Origin: Inconstantimicrobium porci
GTDB taxonomy: Bacteria > Bacillota > Clostridia > Clostridiales > Clostridiaceae
Assembly: GCF_009696465.1 (NCBI RefSeq)
Contig: NZ_VULX01000001.1
Coordinates: forward strand, 372,001-436,000
Reading direction: 5' to 3'
Length of the DNA stretch: 64,000 nt
Made by a program: the position numbers and the translations under genes. Within the stretch, counting starts at the first letter, position 1, and every line of letters starts with the position of its first letter. Below are positions 1 to 8,787 of this stretch, one piece after another. The notes under the pieces were generated by a model, which was given only the letters and a program-made list of their open reading frames with translations, was not told the DNA's origin and did no database searches.

Positions 1-711
1 ATCAAATGTTTTTACTTTTTTTAGGCCTTCTCTAAATTTAGTAATTCCTATTGGAACTGCTGCTACATTCTGTACACTTGGATATAATTCATAGAGATCA
101 TTAATAGTATTTAATAATTCATCACCATTATTTACTTCAGGTACAGTTACAATCTGTGCATTAATATGTATTTGTGCTTCTGCAAGTCTCTTTAGTCGCT
201 CTAATATATTACCCGCAAATCTGTTATTTAGCATTTTTACTCTAAGCTCGGGATTTGTTGTATGTACAGAAACATTAATTGGACTTATTCTATATCTTAT
301 AATTCTATCAATGTCTTCCTCTTTCATATTAGTAAGAGTAACAAAGTTTCCTTGTAAAAAAGACAATCTTGAATCATCATCTTTAAAATATAATGTATCT
401 CTCATACCTTTAGGTAACTGATCAATAAAACAGAACATACAATTATTTGAACATCTCTTTGCTTTATCCATGATAGCCATATCAAACTCAACACCAAGTT
501 CTTCTTCTATATCTTTTTCCGCTTCAATATCCCAGATTTCACCATCAGGTTTTTGAACTTCAATTTCTACATAATCATCAGACATAAGAAATCTAAAGTC
601 TATTATATCTTTAACTTCAGTACCATTTATAGAAAGAATTATGTCGCCAACTTCAATTCCTAATTCCTCAGCTAAACTATTGGGAAGGATACTCTTTATT
701 TTAGCATTCAT
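1..711 (-). CDS. DUF512 PDZ/radical SAM protein, 5' part only
   Basis: The gene runs off the left edge, so only the N-terminal ~237 residues are visible. Residues 1-60 read as a PDZ-like domain (ILPNSLAEELGIEVGDIILSI). A cysteine cluster C-S-N-N-C-M-F-C (CxxxCxxC) follows near residue 88, as in the radical-SAM-like DUF512 family of Clostridia, and then the family stretch FIDQLPKGMRDTLYFKDDDS. Family members are annotated as putative Fe-S oxidoreductases and their reaction is not established. The ATG at 711 is preceded by GAGGTGAG. A good promoter lies at 743-771. The family assignment is confident; the function is not. Confidence 0.85.
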   Translation of the reverse strand, partial: MNAKIKSILPNSLAEELGIEVGDIILSINGTEVKDIIDFRFLMSDDYVEIEVQKPDGEIWDIEAEKDIEEELGVEFDMAIMDKAKRCSNNCMFCFIDQLPKGMRDTLYFKDDDSRLSFLQGNFVTLTNMKEEDIDRIIRYRISPINVSVHTTNPELRVKMLNNRFAGNILERLKRLAEAQIHINAQIVTVPEVNNGDELLNTINDLYELYPSVQNVAAVPIGITKFREGLKKVKTFD

Positions 712-742
712 ATTCTCACCTCTACGTTAATCTATCTATTGT

Positions 743-771
743 ATCTTAAATCCTGTAATAGATTTTGTCAA
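743..771 (-). promoter_or_regulatory. Promoter of the DUF512 gene
   Basis: On the minus strand TTGACA (771-766) is followed after exactly 17 bases by TAAGAT (748-743). This is a strong sigma-A type promoter about 30 bases upstream of the ATG at 711. Confidence 0.7.
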
Positions 772-887
772 CAAATATGTTCATTAGCCTATATATAGGA
801 TGTAGAATAAGAGTATTTTATATGAATATTTATTATCTACTTAGAAACACTAAAAATATTATCATAGATTATAAAGGAGGTTTTTTA

Positions 888-1473
888 ATATTCGAACATA
901 AAAAACAACTGCTACACGAGGTAAAAGTTGAAAAACCAAACCCTCAATACGCAGTACTAATACAGGAACAGTTAGGCGGTGGAAATTGAGAATTAAAAGC
1001 AGCCCTTCAATATCTGTCACAAAGCTTTAGAATTAAAGATTCTGAGATAAAGGATTTATTTTTAGATATCGGAGCAGAAGAATTAAGTCATATGGAAATG
1101 GTTGCTCAAACAATCAACTTATTAAATGGTCATGATGTAGATAACTGCAAAGTTAATAATGGTGAAATTCAAACTCATATACTTACTTTCAAATATAGCT
1201 TCAGAACAAAGAGCAAAAGTTGTATATGAGTATTTATACAGGCAGATCGAGGATAAAGAAGTAAGAGCTACAATAGATTTTCTTTTAAATCGAGAAGAGG
1301 CACATAATGCACTTTTTAGAGAAGCACTCAACAAGATTCAAAACACAGGTTCTAATAAAGATTTTGACGTAACTGAAGATTCTAAATTATACTTTAATTT
1401 ATCAAATCCTGGTCCATCACATGAACCACCAACTCCAACGCCTCCATCATTCGACAATCCAAGAAGACAGTAA
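888..1473 (+). pseudogene. Manganese catalase (CotJC-like), decayed
   Basis: Reading across frames gives a Mn-catalase-family protein: FEHKKQLLHEVKVEKPNPQYA, then ELKAALQYLSQ, then GAEELSHMEMV (metal-binding Glu/His region), then LLSNIASEQRAKVVYEYLYR and REEAHNALF. The gene is broken in three places. A perfect AAAGGAGG at 873-880 sits 7 bases before ATA at 888, where ATG would be expected. An in-frame TGA at 987-989 falls where the family has Gly (G-E-L). Between EIQTHILT and LLSNIAS about 28 residues are missing and the frame shifts by +1 near 1180. The upstream in-frame ATG at 765 has no ribosome binding site. Intact members act in peroxide detoxification or as spore-coat proteins; this copy should make no functional enzyme. 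Confidence 0.85.
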
Positions 1474-1478
1474 TAAAG

Positions 1479-1520
1479 AAGATGACAGAATAAATATAGC
1501 TACTCTGTCATCTTAATTAA
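1479..1520. terminator. Bidirectional terminator between catalase remnant and phoU
   Basis: An 11-bp perfect stem, AAGATGACAGA (1479-1489) with TCTGTCATCTT (1504-1514), lies between two convergent genes with A/T-rich flanks on both sides. Confidence 0.75.
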
Positions 1521-1537
1521 TAATTCTAAATCTTATA

Positions 1538-2188
1538 TTATTCATTTAAATCAACATAGTTTCCTGTTTTCAGGTAGATTGTGAATTCACAAATATTAGT
1601 ACAGTGATCGGCAACCCTCTCTAAGTATTTTGAGACAAATAATAACTGTGATATCTGATTTGAATTAACATCCTGTGCACTAAGCTTCATTAACTCATCA
1701 AAGATCCTGCTACATAATTGATCAACTTCATTATCCATAATACATATCTTATAAGCTTCTTCAACATCACCAGATATATAAGTATCTATGGAGAAATTTA
1801 TCATGTGCTGTACTTTTTCTGCCATTAAAATAATATCTCTAAGGTTTTTAATATACGGTTCTTGTCCAATTTTTAATACAATTTTTGCAATATCTACAGC
1901 GTGATCAGCCATTCTCTCTAAGTCAGTGATTATTTTGGTAGTAGTAAAAATATTTCTAAGATCTATTGCCAATGGTTGATTTTGTGCAATAAGCTTAATT
2001 GATTTTTCTTCAAGCTGTTTCTGCATAGAATCAACAACATCATCATTTTTAATAATTTTATTTGCTAAAACTTCATCATGATTCTTAAGCGCTTCTACTG
2101 AATTAAATATCTGTTTTTCTACTATGCTGGCCATCTTTATAAGATCATCCTGTACATAACTTAATCTTTTATCTAAAACCCTGCTCAT
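1538..2188 (-). CDS. phoU: Phosphate transport regulator PhoU
   Basis: This ~216-residue all-helical protein starts MSRVLDKRLSYVQDDLIKMA and has two PhoU repeats. Each carries the metal-binding type motif: DLERMADHAVDIA around residue 90 and YLERVADHCTNICEF near the C terminus. PhoU links the Pst transporter to the PhoR kinase and dampens the Pho response when phosphate is plentiful. The ATG at 2188 is preferred over the upstream start because GAGGTGG lies just upstream of it. It is the last gene of the pstSCAB-phoU operon, 44 bases after pstB, and is followed by a terminator. Confidence 0.95.
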   Translation of the reverse strand: MSRVLDKRLSYVQDDLIKMASIVEKQIFNSVEALKNHDEVLANKIIKNDDVVDSMQKQLEEKSIKLIAQNQPLAIDLRNIFTTTKIITDLERMADHAVDIAKIVLKIGQEPYIKNLRDIILMAEKVQHMINFSIDTYISGDVEEAYKICIMDNEVDQLCSRIFDELMKLSAQDVNSNQISQLLFVSKYLERVADHCTNICEFTIYLKTGNYVDLNE

Positions 2189-2232
2189 ATTATCCACCTC
2201 TTTTATATAATTAATTAGTAGCACATTAAATT

Positions 2233-2982
2233 TTAGCCAAATCTTCCTGTAATATAATCTTCTGTTCTTTTATCCCTTGGTTTGTAGAATACTTCATCTG
2301 TTTTACCATATTCTACAACTTCACCATTTAAGAAAAATGCAGTCTTATCTGCTATTCTTCCAGCCTGCTGCATGTTATGTGTTACTATAACAACTGTATA
2401 CTTCTTTTTTAATTCATCCATAAGCTCTTCGATTTTACTTGTAGATATTGGATCGAGCGCAGATGTTGGTTCATCCATTAATAAAACTTCTGGTTCAACC
2501 GCAAGTGTTCTTGCAATACAAAGCCTCTGCTGCTGCCCACCAGATAATCCAAGTGCACTTTTTTTAAGTCTGTCTTTTACCTCATCAAAAAGTGCTGCTC
2601 CTTTTAAGCTGTGTACTACTATTTCATCTAGGACCTTTTTATCTTTTATCCCATGTATTCTTGGGCCATAAGCAATATTATCATATATGGACATTGGAAA
2701 TGGATTTGCCTTTTGAAAAACCATCCCTACTCTTTTTCTTAAATCAATTTCGTCATATTCTTTGTAGATATTTTTGCCATCAAAAAATATTTTACCATCT
2801 ATATGCACTATATCAATTAAATCATTCATCCTGTTTAATGTCCTTAAAAAAGTAGATTTACCACATCCTGATGGTCCTATCAATGCAGTAACCTTATTTT
2901 CTTCTATATCCATATTTATATTCTTTAATGCATGATTGTTGCCATAATACAAATTTAAATTTTCTGTAGTTATAATACCCAT
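2233..2982 (-). CDS. pstB: Phosphate ABC transporter ATPase PstB
   Basis: The 249-residue ATPase of the high-affinity phosphate importer has Walker [10 protein letters not shown] near residue 36, the signature LSGGQQQRL near 148, Walker [13 protein letters not shown], and a switch histidine in VIVTHNMQQ. Its length is normal for PstB. The ATG at 2982 follows AGGAGG. It lies 12 bases downstream of pstA and drives transport through the PstC/PstA channel at the cytoplasmic face. Confidence 0.97.
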   Translation of the reverse strand: MGIITTENLNLYYGNNHALKNINMDIEENKVTALIGPSGCGKSTFLRTLNRMNDLIDIVHIDGKIFFDGKNIYKEYDEIDLRKRVGMVFQKANPFPMSIYDNIAYGPRIHGIKDKKVLDEIVVHSLKGAALFDEVKDRLKKSALGLSGGQQQRLCIARTLAVEPEVLLMDEPTSALDPISTSKIEELMDELKKKYTVVIVTHNMQQAGRIADKTAFFLNGEVVEYGKTDEVFYKPRDKRTEDYITGRFG

Positions 2983-2994
2983 TAATTTTTCCTC

Positions 2995-3867
2995 CTAATT
3001 TCCGCTATACGCTTTGTGAATCTTGTTTCCTATTAATCTTGCACATACGTTAAATAGCAACACAAAAATAATAAGAACAGCAGATGCACCATTAGCTATC
3101 TGTGTAGCATTTGCAGCTAACCCTTCAGCATTTAATTTCCATATATGAACTGCCAGTGTTTCTGCAGGTCTAAATAAACTAAAGGCTGATGTCTTGCCAA
3201 AGATATTAAAATTGTTAAACCTAAGCTCTGGCGCACTCATTCCTGAAGTGTATAAAAATGCTGCTGCTTCTCCAAATATTCTTCCTGAAGCCAATATAAT
3301 TCCAGTTAAAATTTCAGGCATCGCTGATGGAAGAATAACTTTTGAAACCGTCTGCCACCTTGTTGCTCCAAGCCCTAAACTTGCTTCCTTTACTTTCTTT
3401 GCTGAAGCTCTTAAAGCATTTTCCGTAACTCTTGTCATTGAAGGAAGATTTAAGATACTAACAGATAATGCACCAGATAATATTGAATACTTCCATTTGA
3501 AAGTAGTAACAAATAGTAGCAAACCAAATAGTCCAACAACTATTGAAGGAAGTGATGACATAGTTTCTATACAAAGTCTTACAAAGTTAACAAACCTATT
3601 TTCTGATGCATACTCAGAAAGAAAAATACCTGCGCCAATTCCTATTGGTATTGTAATTAATAAGGATATAAGAAGCATATAAAATGAATTAAATAGCTGT
3701 CTTCCTATCCCTCCATTTTCTGTACTACCAAAAATGAATTTAAAACTTAATGATTTTCTTCCCTGATAAAGTATATAGAACAGAAATACAGCTAATAAAC
3801 CGACGACAAATATAGCAACAATATATAATATAATGGTCCAAATCTTGTCAATTGTTTTTGCTTTCAT
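2995..3867 (-). CDS. pstA: Phosphate ABC transporter permease PstA
   Basis: This 290-residue inner-membrane permease has about six hydrophobic segments: the first at residues ~10-35, then the conserved permease core from ~65 onward. The EAA-type cytoplasmic loop reads EASLGLGATRWQTVSKVILPSAMPEI and contacts PstB. It pairs with PstC to form the phosphate channel. The pstC stop and the pstA start share bases at 3867, indicating translational coupling. Confidence 0.95.
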   Translation of the reverse strand: MKAKTIDKIWTIILYIVAIFVVGLLAVFLFYILYQGRKSLSFKFIFGSTENGGIGRQLFNSFYMLLISLLITIPIGIGAGIFLSEYASENRFVNFVRLCIETMSSLPSIVVGLFGLLLFVTTFKWKYSILSGALSVSILNLPSMTRVTENALRASAKKVKEASLGLGATRWQTVSKVILPSAMPEILTGIILASGRIFGEAAAFLYTSGMSAPELRFNNFNIFGKTSAFSLFRPAETLAVHIWKLNAEGLAANATQIANGASAVLIIFVLLFNVCARLIGNKIHKAYSGN

Positions 3868-4757
3868 TAATTTTCACTCCTACTCCCGATTTTCCTCGTA
3901 ATTACAATAAAGATAAATGAAATTATAAGTAAGATAAGTGCTAATGACCATAATGCATTATTCCATGAACTACCAAAAGCAGTATTAGCCATATCCATTG
4001 TCAGTATGCTGGTAAGCGTTGCTGTCGGACTATTTAATGCTTTTGGAATACTTACTGTATTTCCGATAACCATCTGTACTGCTAGTGCTTCACCAAAAGC
4101 TCTTGATATTCCAAGAATTATTCCAGTTAAAATTCCATTTTTAGAAGCAGGAACAACAACCTTGTAAATTGTCTGCCATCTTGTCGCTCCTAGTCCATAA
4201 GATGCCTCAATATATTCTCTTGGTATAGTTTTTATTGCATCATATGCTAATGATGCTATTGTAGGAAGTATCATAATGCTTAATACTATTATTCCTGCAA
4301 GCAGGCTAAATCCTATTCCGCCAAAAGTTTTTTTTATAATTGGTATTATTGCACTTACACCAATCCAGCCGTAAACTACTGATGGTATACCTACAAATAA
4401 TTCTAATGATGGCTGTAAAATCTTTTTTCCCCATCTAGGAGAGATGATATTCATAAATATTGCAAGTGCTATAGCAATAGGAGCACTGATTATAATTGCA
4501 CCAATTGACACAAGAGTAGATCCAACAATGAAAACTAGAGCACCAAAATGAGGTGTTTCAGAATCCGGACTCCAATTTGTACTAAAAAGGAATTCACTAA
4601 TGGAGTAATTATTCTTAGTAAATGTATGTATACCTTTGCTAAGAATAAAAAAAGTAATTGCAAGAGTAATAATAACTATAAATATTCCACAAATATAAGA
4701 AAAGCTTTTTCCTAAATATTCTGTTTTTAATTTTCTATAAAAGTTTCTACTTTTCAT
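3867..4757 (-). CDS. pstC: Phosphate ABC transporter permease PstC
   Basis: This 296-residue membrane protein of the PstC family begins with a basic N terminus and a transmembrane helix at ~18-40. A periplasmic-side loop contains LFSTNWSPDSE, typical of PstC, and the coupling loop reads EASYGLGATRWQTIYKVVVPASKNGI. It is separated from pstS by a stable hairpin (4778-4811), so its expression may be lower than that of the binding protein. It is coupled to pstA. Confidence 0.95.
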   Translation of the reverse strand: MKSRNFYRKLKTEYLGKSFSYICGIFIVIITLAITFFILSKGIHTFTKNNYSISEFLFSTNWSPDSETPHFGALVFIVGSTLVSIGAIIISAPIAIALAIFMNIISPRWGKKILQPSLELFVGIPSVVYGWIGVSAIIPIIKKTFGGIGFSLLAGIIVLSIMILPTIASLAYDAIKTIPREYIEASYGLGATRWQTIYKVVVPASKNGILTGIILGISRAFGEALAVQMVIGNTVSIPKALNSPTATLTSILTMDMANTAFGSSWNNALWSLALILLIISFIFIVITRKIGSRSEN

Positions 4758-4777
4758 AACTATACCTCATTATAATT

Positions 4778-4811
4778 TGCAGTTTCTCTATAATCATATA
4801 GAGAAACTGCA
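4778..4811 (-). promoter_or_regulatory. Perfect hairpin between pstS and pstC
   Basis: A 14-bp perfect inverted repeat (4778-4791 with 4798-4811, arm TGCAGTTTCTCTAT) lies after the pstS stop. On the minus strand it is followed by a mixed AT stretch rather than a clean T-run, then by the pstC ribosome binding site. It probably protects or partly terminates pstS mRNA, giving an excess of binding protein over the other Pst subunits. Confidence 0.65.
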
Positions 4812-4822
4812 TAACAACAATC

Positions 4823-5698
4823 TTATTTTACTTTGCTTCCCTGGATAAATCCTAGCTCATCAAACAATGCTTTGTTATCATTACTGTCAACAAATTCTAT
4901 AAATGCTTTTGTTAAATCCTTTGCCTCACCATTAGTATACATATGACCATAAGACCAAAACTTATATTTACCAGCTATTATGTTCTCAGCAGTAGGCTCA
5001 ACATCATCTATTGCCACCTTGTTCATATCTTTCGCACTAGCCATTGCTACATAACTTATAGCACCCTTAGTACTCTTTAGCGAATTTATAACTGAACCTG
5101 TTGAATCCTGAGTAACACCTATCTTATCATTTTCAGATTCTTTGCTACCATCAAGAACAGTTTTAACAAATGTAGCTCTTGTACCTGATGAAGCTGGTCT
5201 ATGAATTACTGTAATAGCTGCATCATCTCCGCCTACTTCTTTCCAATTCTTGATTTCTCCTGAAAATATCTTTTTTATATCATCTTTCTTTAATGATTTA
5301 ACTTTAACATCACTGCTTGTAACTAGCGCAAATCCCTGAACAAGTACTTTATGATCTTTTAACTTGGCAGCTGTATCTTTCTCAAGTTTTTCTTCAGCAA
5401 AAACGTCTGAATCTCCAATATCAACTGCCCCCTGAGATACTTGAGTTAAACCTGTACCGCTGCCACCACCTTGAACACTGATACTCGCATCCTTATTCTT
5501 ATCTTGAAAAGCTTTTGCTGATTTTTCTATAAATTCCTGCATTGCAGTTGATCCAGCAATTGTAATTGAGCCTGATACTGTTGAAGAGTTTTTGTTTCCT
5601 TCTTGTGAAGATGCTGTATCACCACAACCGGCTAAAAGTCCAGTTCCTAATGTTACAAGTAATGCTGACATAATAAATTTTAATGTTCTTTTTTTCAT
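4823..5698 (-). CDS. pstS: Phosphate-binding lipoprotein PstS
   Basis: A 291-residue extracellular substrate-binding lipoprotein. The start MKKRTLKFIMSALL leads into a signal peptide ending in the lipobox LLAGC (Cys near residue 24). Phosphate-binding motifs of the PBP-like family follow: ITIAGSTAMQ, the GGGSGTGL loop and HRPASSGTRATF. The ATG at 5698 is chosen because GGAGGG lies 9 bases upstream; the longer reading from 5740 adds an implausible N terminus. It is first in the pst operon, preceded by a possible PhoP-controlled promoter. Confidence 0.95.
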   Translation of the reverse strand: MKKRTLKFIMSALLVTLGTGLLAGCGDTASSQEGNKNSSTVSGSITIAGSTAMQEFIEKSAKAFQDKNKDASISVQGGGSGTGLTQVSQGAVDIGDSDVFAEEKLEKDTAAKLKDHKVLVQGFALVTSSDVKVKSLKKDDIKKIFSGEIKNWKEVGGDDAAITVIHRPASSGTRATFVKTVLDGSKESENDKIGVTQDSTGSVINSLKSTKGAISYVAMASAKDMNKVAIDDVEPTAENIIAGKYKFWSYGHMYTNGEAKDLTKAFIEFVDSNDNKALFDELGFIQGSKVK

Positions 5699-5739
5699 AC
5701 TAAAATTCCCTCCATAATCTAAAATCAATTCTGAATACA

Positions 5740-5818
5740 AGTATAATTTTAGACAAGCTAAGTTAAATCGATATTATCCTATTGTTAAGAAATATTGCTC
5801 ATTGTAAATTATTTTTAA
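5740..5818 (-). promoter_or_regulatory. Possible PhoP-regulated pstS promoter
   Basis: On the minus strand a -10-like TATACT (5745-5740) has no good -35. Upstream, TTAAAA (5818-5813) and TTACAA (5807-5802) are spaced 11 bases start to start, and TTAACA occurs at 5788-5783. This resembles the TTAACA-type direct repeats of PhoP boxes, but only two of the repeats are in phase. Tentative. Confidence 0.3.
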
Positions 5819-5879
5819 CAAAGATAGTTTTTTTATACATAAAAAAACTAAGCTGATTATTTACCATATTAGTTCATTA

Positions 5880-6257
5880 TTATCTATCATATCTATTAAA
5901 TTTACTATTCTTTAAAACATCTATGTCATCGCTGCTGATGCTACCATTATTCATTTTTCTTAATAGTTTATAAAATATATCTTGATTAAGAATTAAAAAT
6001 GTTTTAATATCCAGTGGTACATCACATCTAGTTTCAGCAGCTAAATCAAGTGCATAAAAAAATTCTGCTGATTCTCTATCAATTTCGAGAATAGACAGTA
6101 ACCTAAGCAATAATTCTGAATGGGGTGCAGGCCTATTCCCCTTCTCTAAATCCCTTACATATGTTGCTGACACTCCTAATTTATTTGCTACATATATTCT
6201 TTTATGTCCTAATTGATTTCTTTTTTCTGTAATAAATTCTCCAAATGTTTGTTGCAT
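5880..6257 (-). CDS. XRE-family HTH regulator, 125 aa
   Basis: A small DNA-binding protein. Residues ~5-60 form a Cro/C1-type helix-turn-helix (FGEFITEKRNQLGHKRIYVANKLGVSATYVRDLEKGNR, key part VSATYVRDLEKG). The C-terminal half, with EFFYALDLAAETR and a helical tail, is of unknown function. The ATG at 6257 is preferred because AAAGGTG precedes it; an in-frame GTG lies 9 bases further up. It sits alone between pstS and phoR, all on the same strand. A link with phosphate control is suggested only by position. Confidence 0.8.
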   Translation of the reverse strand: MQQTFGEFITEKRNQLGHKRIYVANKLGVSATYVRDLEKGNRPAPHSELLLRLLSILEIDRESAEFFYALDLAAETRCDVPLDIKTFLILNQDIFYKLLRKMNNGSISSDDIDVLKNSKFNRYDR

Positions 6258-6352
6258 ATTTTTCACCTTTCCTATTTCTTTTATATGATTATCACTTTTT
6301 TTGTTTTGCGCACCAATATTTTAAAACATAGCTAAATAGCTTCTTTATTCTC

Positions 6353-6395
6353 TAAAAATAAAGAGACAGTTCTATTTTACTGCCCCTTTATTTTA
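6353..6395 (-). terminator. Terminator after phoR
   Basis: The inverted repeat 6355-6370 / 6379-6394 (arm AAAATAAAGGGGCAGT, two G-U pairs) overlaps the phoR stop codon and ends in a T-rich stretch on the minus strand. Confidence 0.7.
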
Positions 6396-8077
6396 ATAAT
6401 AAATTTTGAACCTACTCCAAGTGTACTTTTTACTTCTATAGCTCCATCAATTTTAATTAATAAATGCTTTAATATAGATAAACCTAAACCAGTACCGCCT
6501 TTTGCCCTTGATCTAGCCTTATCAACCCTGTAAAACCTTTCGAATATTCTTGGAAGATCCTTCTCAGGTATACCAATGCCTGTATCTTCTACTTCTATAA
6601 TTACATTTCCTAATGAATTATAGGTTCTAACATATATGTTTCCACCACTCTCAGTATACTTTATTGCATTATCAACAAGTATTATGAGCATTTGTTTAAA
6701 TTCATCTATATTGCCTAAAATTCTTTTCTTATTATCAAGCTCATTATATATTTTTATACACTTCTTAGAAGATTCTATTTCAAGCATTGATGTGATATCA
6801 AGAATAATTTCATCAGTATTAAATAATACAAGTTCATCTTTATCATTTGTATTTTCTGCTTTATCGAGTTTTGAAAGCTCTAAAAGATCATTTATAATTC
6901 TTGTAAGCCTGTCTGCTTCATCATTAATTATTTTAATAAATTTCTTTTGTACTTCTTTATCCTCTACATCCTGTAGTGTTTCTGCAAAACCTTTTATAGA
7001 TGTAAGCGGTGTCTTAAGTTCATGTGAAACATTAGCTACAAACTGTACTCTCATCTGCTCTATATTTTTTAGATCAGTTATATCCTGAATTACAGCAACC
7101 CTGCCGATATGTTCATTTTTAATTGTTATTTCAGCCGTTCTAATTCTTAAGTTTTTCTTCTGCGGATAAATTATCGTAACTTCCATAAACTCCTTGTCAG
7201 AATCAAATATACTATCAATATCAAAATCCCTTACTGCATTGATTAATTTTTTCCCCAATATATCTTCTTTGATACCAAAAATATTAACAGCACATGGATT
7301 AATCATTATTACATTATGATTCCTATCTACTGCAATTATTCCGCTGTCCATACTCTTAAGAATTGCTTCAAGTCTTGTCTGTTTATCTGTTACATCCCTA
7401 AGCGCTTCATCAAGGCTGTCAGCCAAATAATTAAATGCCGTACCCAACTTTCCGATTTCATCATCTGTTACTATAGATATTCTTTTATTGAGCTCACCTT
7501 TAGAAATTTTATATGCTGTATCCTCTAATTCGCTTAAAGGCATTACAATGTAACTAGTAAATTTAAGGGCAATAATAAGTGTAATAATTAATATAATAAG
7601 TGCTGTAATTACATAATAAGTTGAATTCCTTCTTATAAAAGTATTTATATTACTTATTGGCACAGCTGTTCTGATTATTGAATTATTGTTTACTCTAAGC
7701 GCATAGTAAAGCATATCTTTTTTAAGAGTCTCACTATATCTAATATCACTTTCCTGGTTGTGATTAATAGCACCTTTTATTTCTTTCCTGTTAAGATGAT
7801 TATCTAATTTTCCACCTTCAGTATCATAAATAACATTTCCTTCTATATCTAAATAAGTAATTCTAATGTTCTTATCTCCTTTAGATAACGACTTTAGGAT
7901 TTTCTCTGGATTATCATTGTTATTAATAATATCTGTCAACATCTTATTATGCTCTTTTAGATTAGCTTTCATAACATTGACATACTGGTAATTAGAAATG
8001 GCTATTGAACTTACTGTTGAAACTACAATTGAAAATAAAATTATGCTTATTGTAAAAACAATTATTTTATTCTTCAT
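6377..8077 (-). CDS. phoR: PhoR-type sensor histidine kinase
   Basis: A 566-residue membrane kinase. It has a TM helix at ~5-28, an extracytoplasmic sensor to ~150, a second TM at ~152-172, and HAMP at ~175-225. A PAS domain at ~235-335 contains AVDRNHNVIMINP. HisKA carries the phospho-acceptor His in VSHELKTPLTSIKGF (~350), and HATPase_c has VDNAIKYTESGG, DTGIGIPEKDLPRIFERFYR and GTGLGLSILKHL. Architecture and length match PhoR of Firmicutes. The start is 2 bases after the phoP stop, so the pair is co-translated. Proximity to pst supports phosphate sensing; another stimulus cannot be excluded. Confidence 0.88.
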   Translation of the reverse strand: MKNKIIVFTISIILFSIVVSTVSSIAISNYQYVNVMKANLKEHNKMLTDIINNNDNPEKILKSLSKGDKNIRITYLDIEGNVIYDTEGGKLDNHLNRKEIKGAINHNQESDIRYSETLKKDMLYYALRVNNNSIIRTAVPISNINTFIRRNSTYYVITALIILIITLIIALKFTSYIVMPLSELEDTAYKISKGELNKRISIVTDDEIGKLGTAFNYLADSLDEALRDVTDKQTRLEAILKSMDSGIIAVDRNHNVIMINPCAVNIFGIKEDILGKKLINAVRDFDIDSIFDSDKEFMEVTIIYPQKKNLRIRTAEITIKNEHIGRVAVIQDITDLKNIEQMRVQFVANVSHELKTPLTSIKGFAETLQDVEDKEVQKKFIKIINDEADRLTRIINDLLELSKLDKAENTNDKDELVLFNTDEIILDITSMLEIESSKKCIKIYNELDNKKRILGNIDEFKQMLIILVDNAIKYTESGGNIYVRTYNSLGNVIIEVEDTGIGIPEKDLPRIFERFYRVDKARSRAKGGTGLGLSILKHLLIKIDGAIEVKSTLGVGSKFIIKIKGQ

Positions 8078-8079
8078 GA

Positions 8080-8775
8080 TTAATGTTCTGAAAATCTGTA
8101 TCCTATTCCACGTATTGTTTCAATAAGCTTTGGCTTAGAATCATCATCTTCAATTTTCTTTCTTAAATGTCTTATATGAACATCAACAGTTCTTGTTTCA
8201 CCTATGTACTCATACCCCCATATCTTATCAAGAAGAACATCCCTTGTAAGTACCTTGCCCCTATTCTTTACCAGATGCTCTAAAAGTTCAAATTCTTTTA
8301 ACGTAAGATCAACAATAGCTCCGTCCTTTTTAACTTCGTGTTTTGAAAAATCAATGCTTAAATTCTGAATCGTAAAGCTATTGTGATTATTATTAGAGTA
8401 TTGTGTTCTTCTTAGGATTGCCTTTACTCTTGCAATAAGTTCTCTTACAGAAAATGGCTTGGTTATGTAGTCATCTGCCCCTAATTCAAGGCCTAAAATC
8501 TTATCGAGTTCCTCACATTTAGCTGTAAGCATTATTATTGGTGTATTAGAAATTAAAATATCCCTTCGTATTTCTTTACATACTTCCAAACCATCTTTTA
8601 CTGGTAACATAAGATCAAGCAAAATAAGAGATGGTTGTTCTTTTTTTGCAATATCAACTGCATCTTGTCCATTATATGCACACAAAACATTATATCCAGA
8701 ACTCTCCAGATTGAATTTAATTAATTCAACTATATTTTGTTCATCATCTACTATTAGGATTTTTTCATCACTCAT
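8080..8775 (-). CDS. phoP: PhoP-type response regulator (OmpR family)
   Basis: A 231-residue protein with an N-terminal receiver: acidic pocket DDEQ, phospho-acceptor Asp in LILLDLMLPVKDG (~54), Thr in MLTAK and Lys in YITKPFSVREL. A C-terminal winged-helix domain follows (LTLKEFELLEHLVKNRG, TRTVDVHIRHLRKKIE, IRGIGYRF). It partners phoR directly downstream. Its GGAGGG binding site overlaps the end of ylmD, 12 bases away, so phoPR may be read through from ylmD. The PhoP name rests on its neighbours, because the OmpR family has many similar members. Confidence 0.88.
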   Translation of the reverse strand: MSDEKILIVDDEQNIVELIKFNLESSGYNVLCAYNGQDAVDIAKKEQPSLILLDLMLPVKDGLEVCKEIRRDILISNTPIIMLTAKCEELDKILGLELGADDYITKPFSVRELIARVKAILRRTQYSNNNHNSFTIQNLSIDFSKHEVKKDGAIVDLTLKEFELLEHLVKNRGKVLTRDVLLDKIWGYEYIGETRTVDVHIRHLRKKIEDDDSKPKLIETIRGIGYRFSEH

Positions 8776-8787
8776 TTTAGCCCTCCA

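Noticed and set aside
765-989. Independent 74-residue plus-strand gene
   Set aside because: It is the first fragment of the broken catalase read from an upstream ATG without a ribosome binding site; the first ~41 residues are not catalase-like.
3194-3682. 162-residue plus-strand open frame opposite pstA
   Set aside because: It is antisense to a clearly coding permease gene and shows no domain or start signal.
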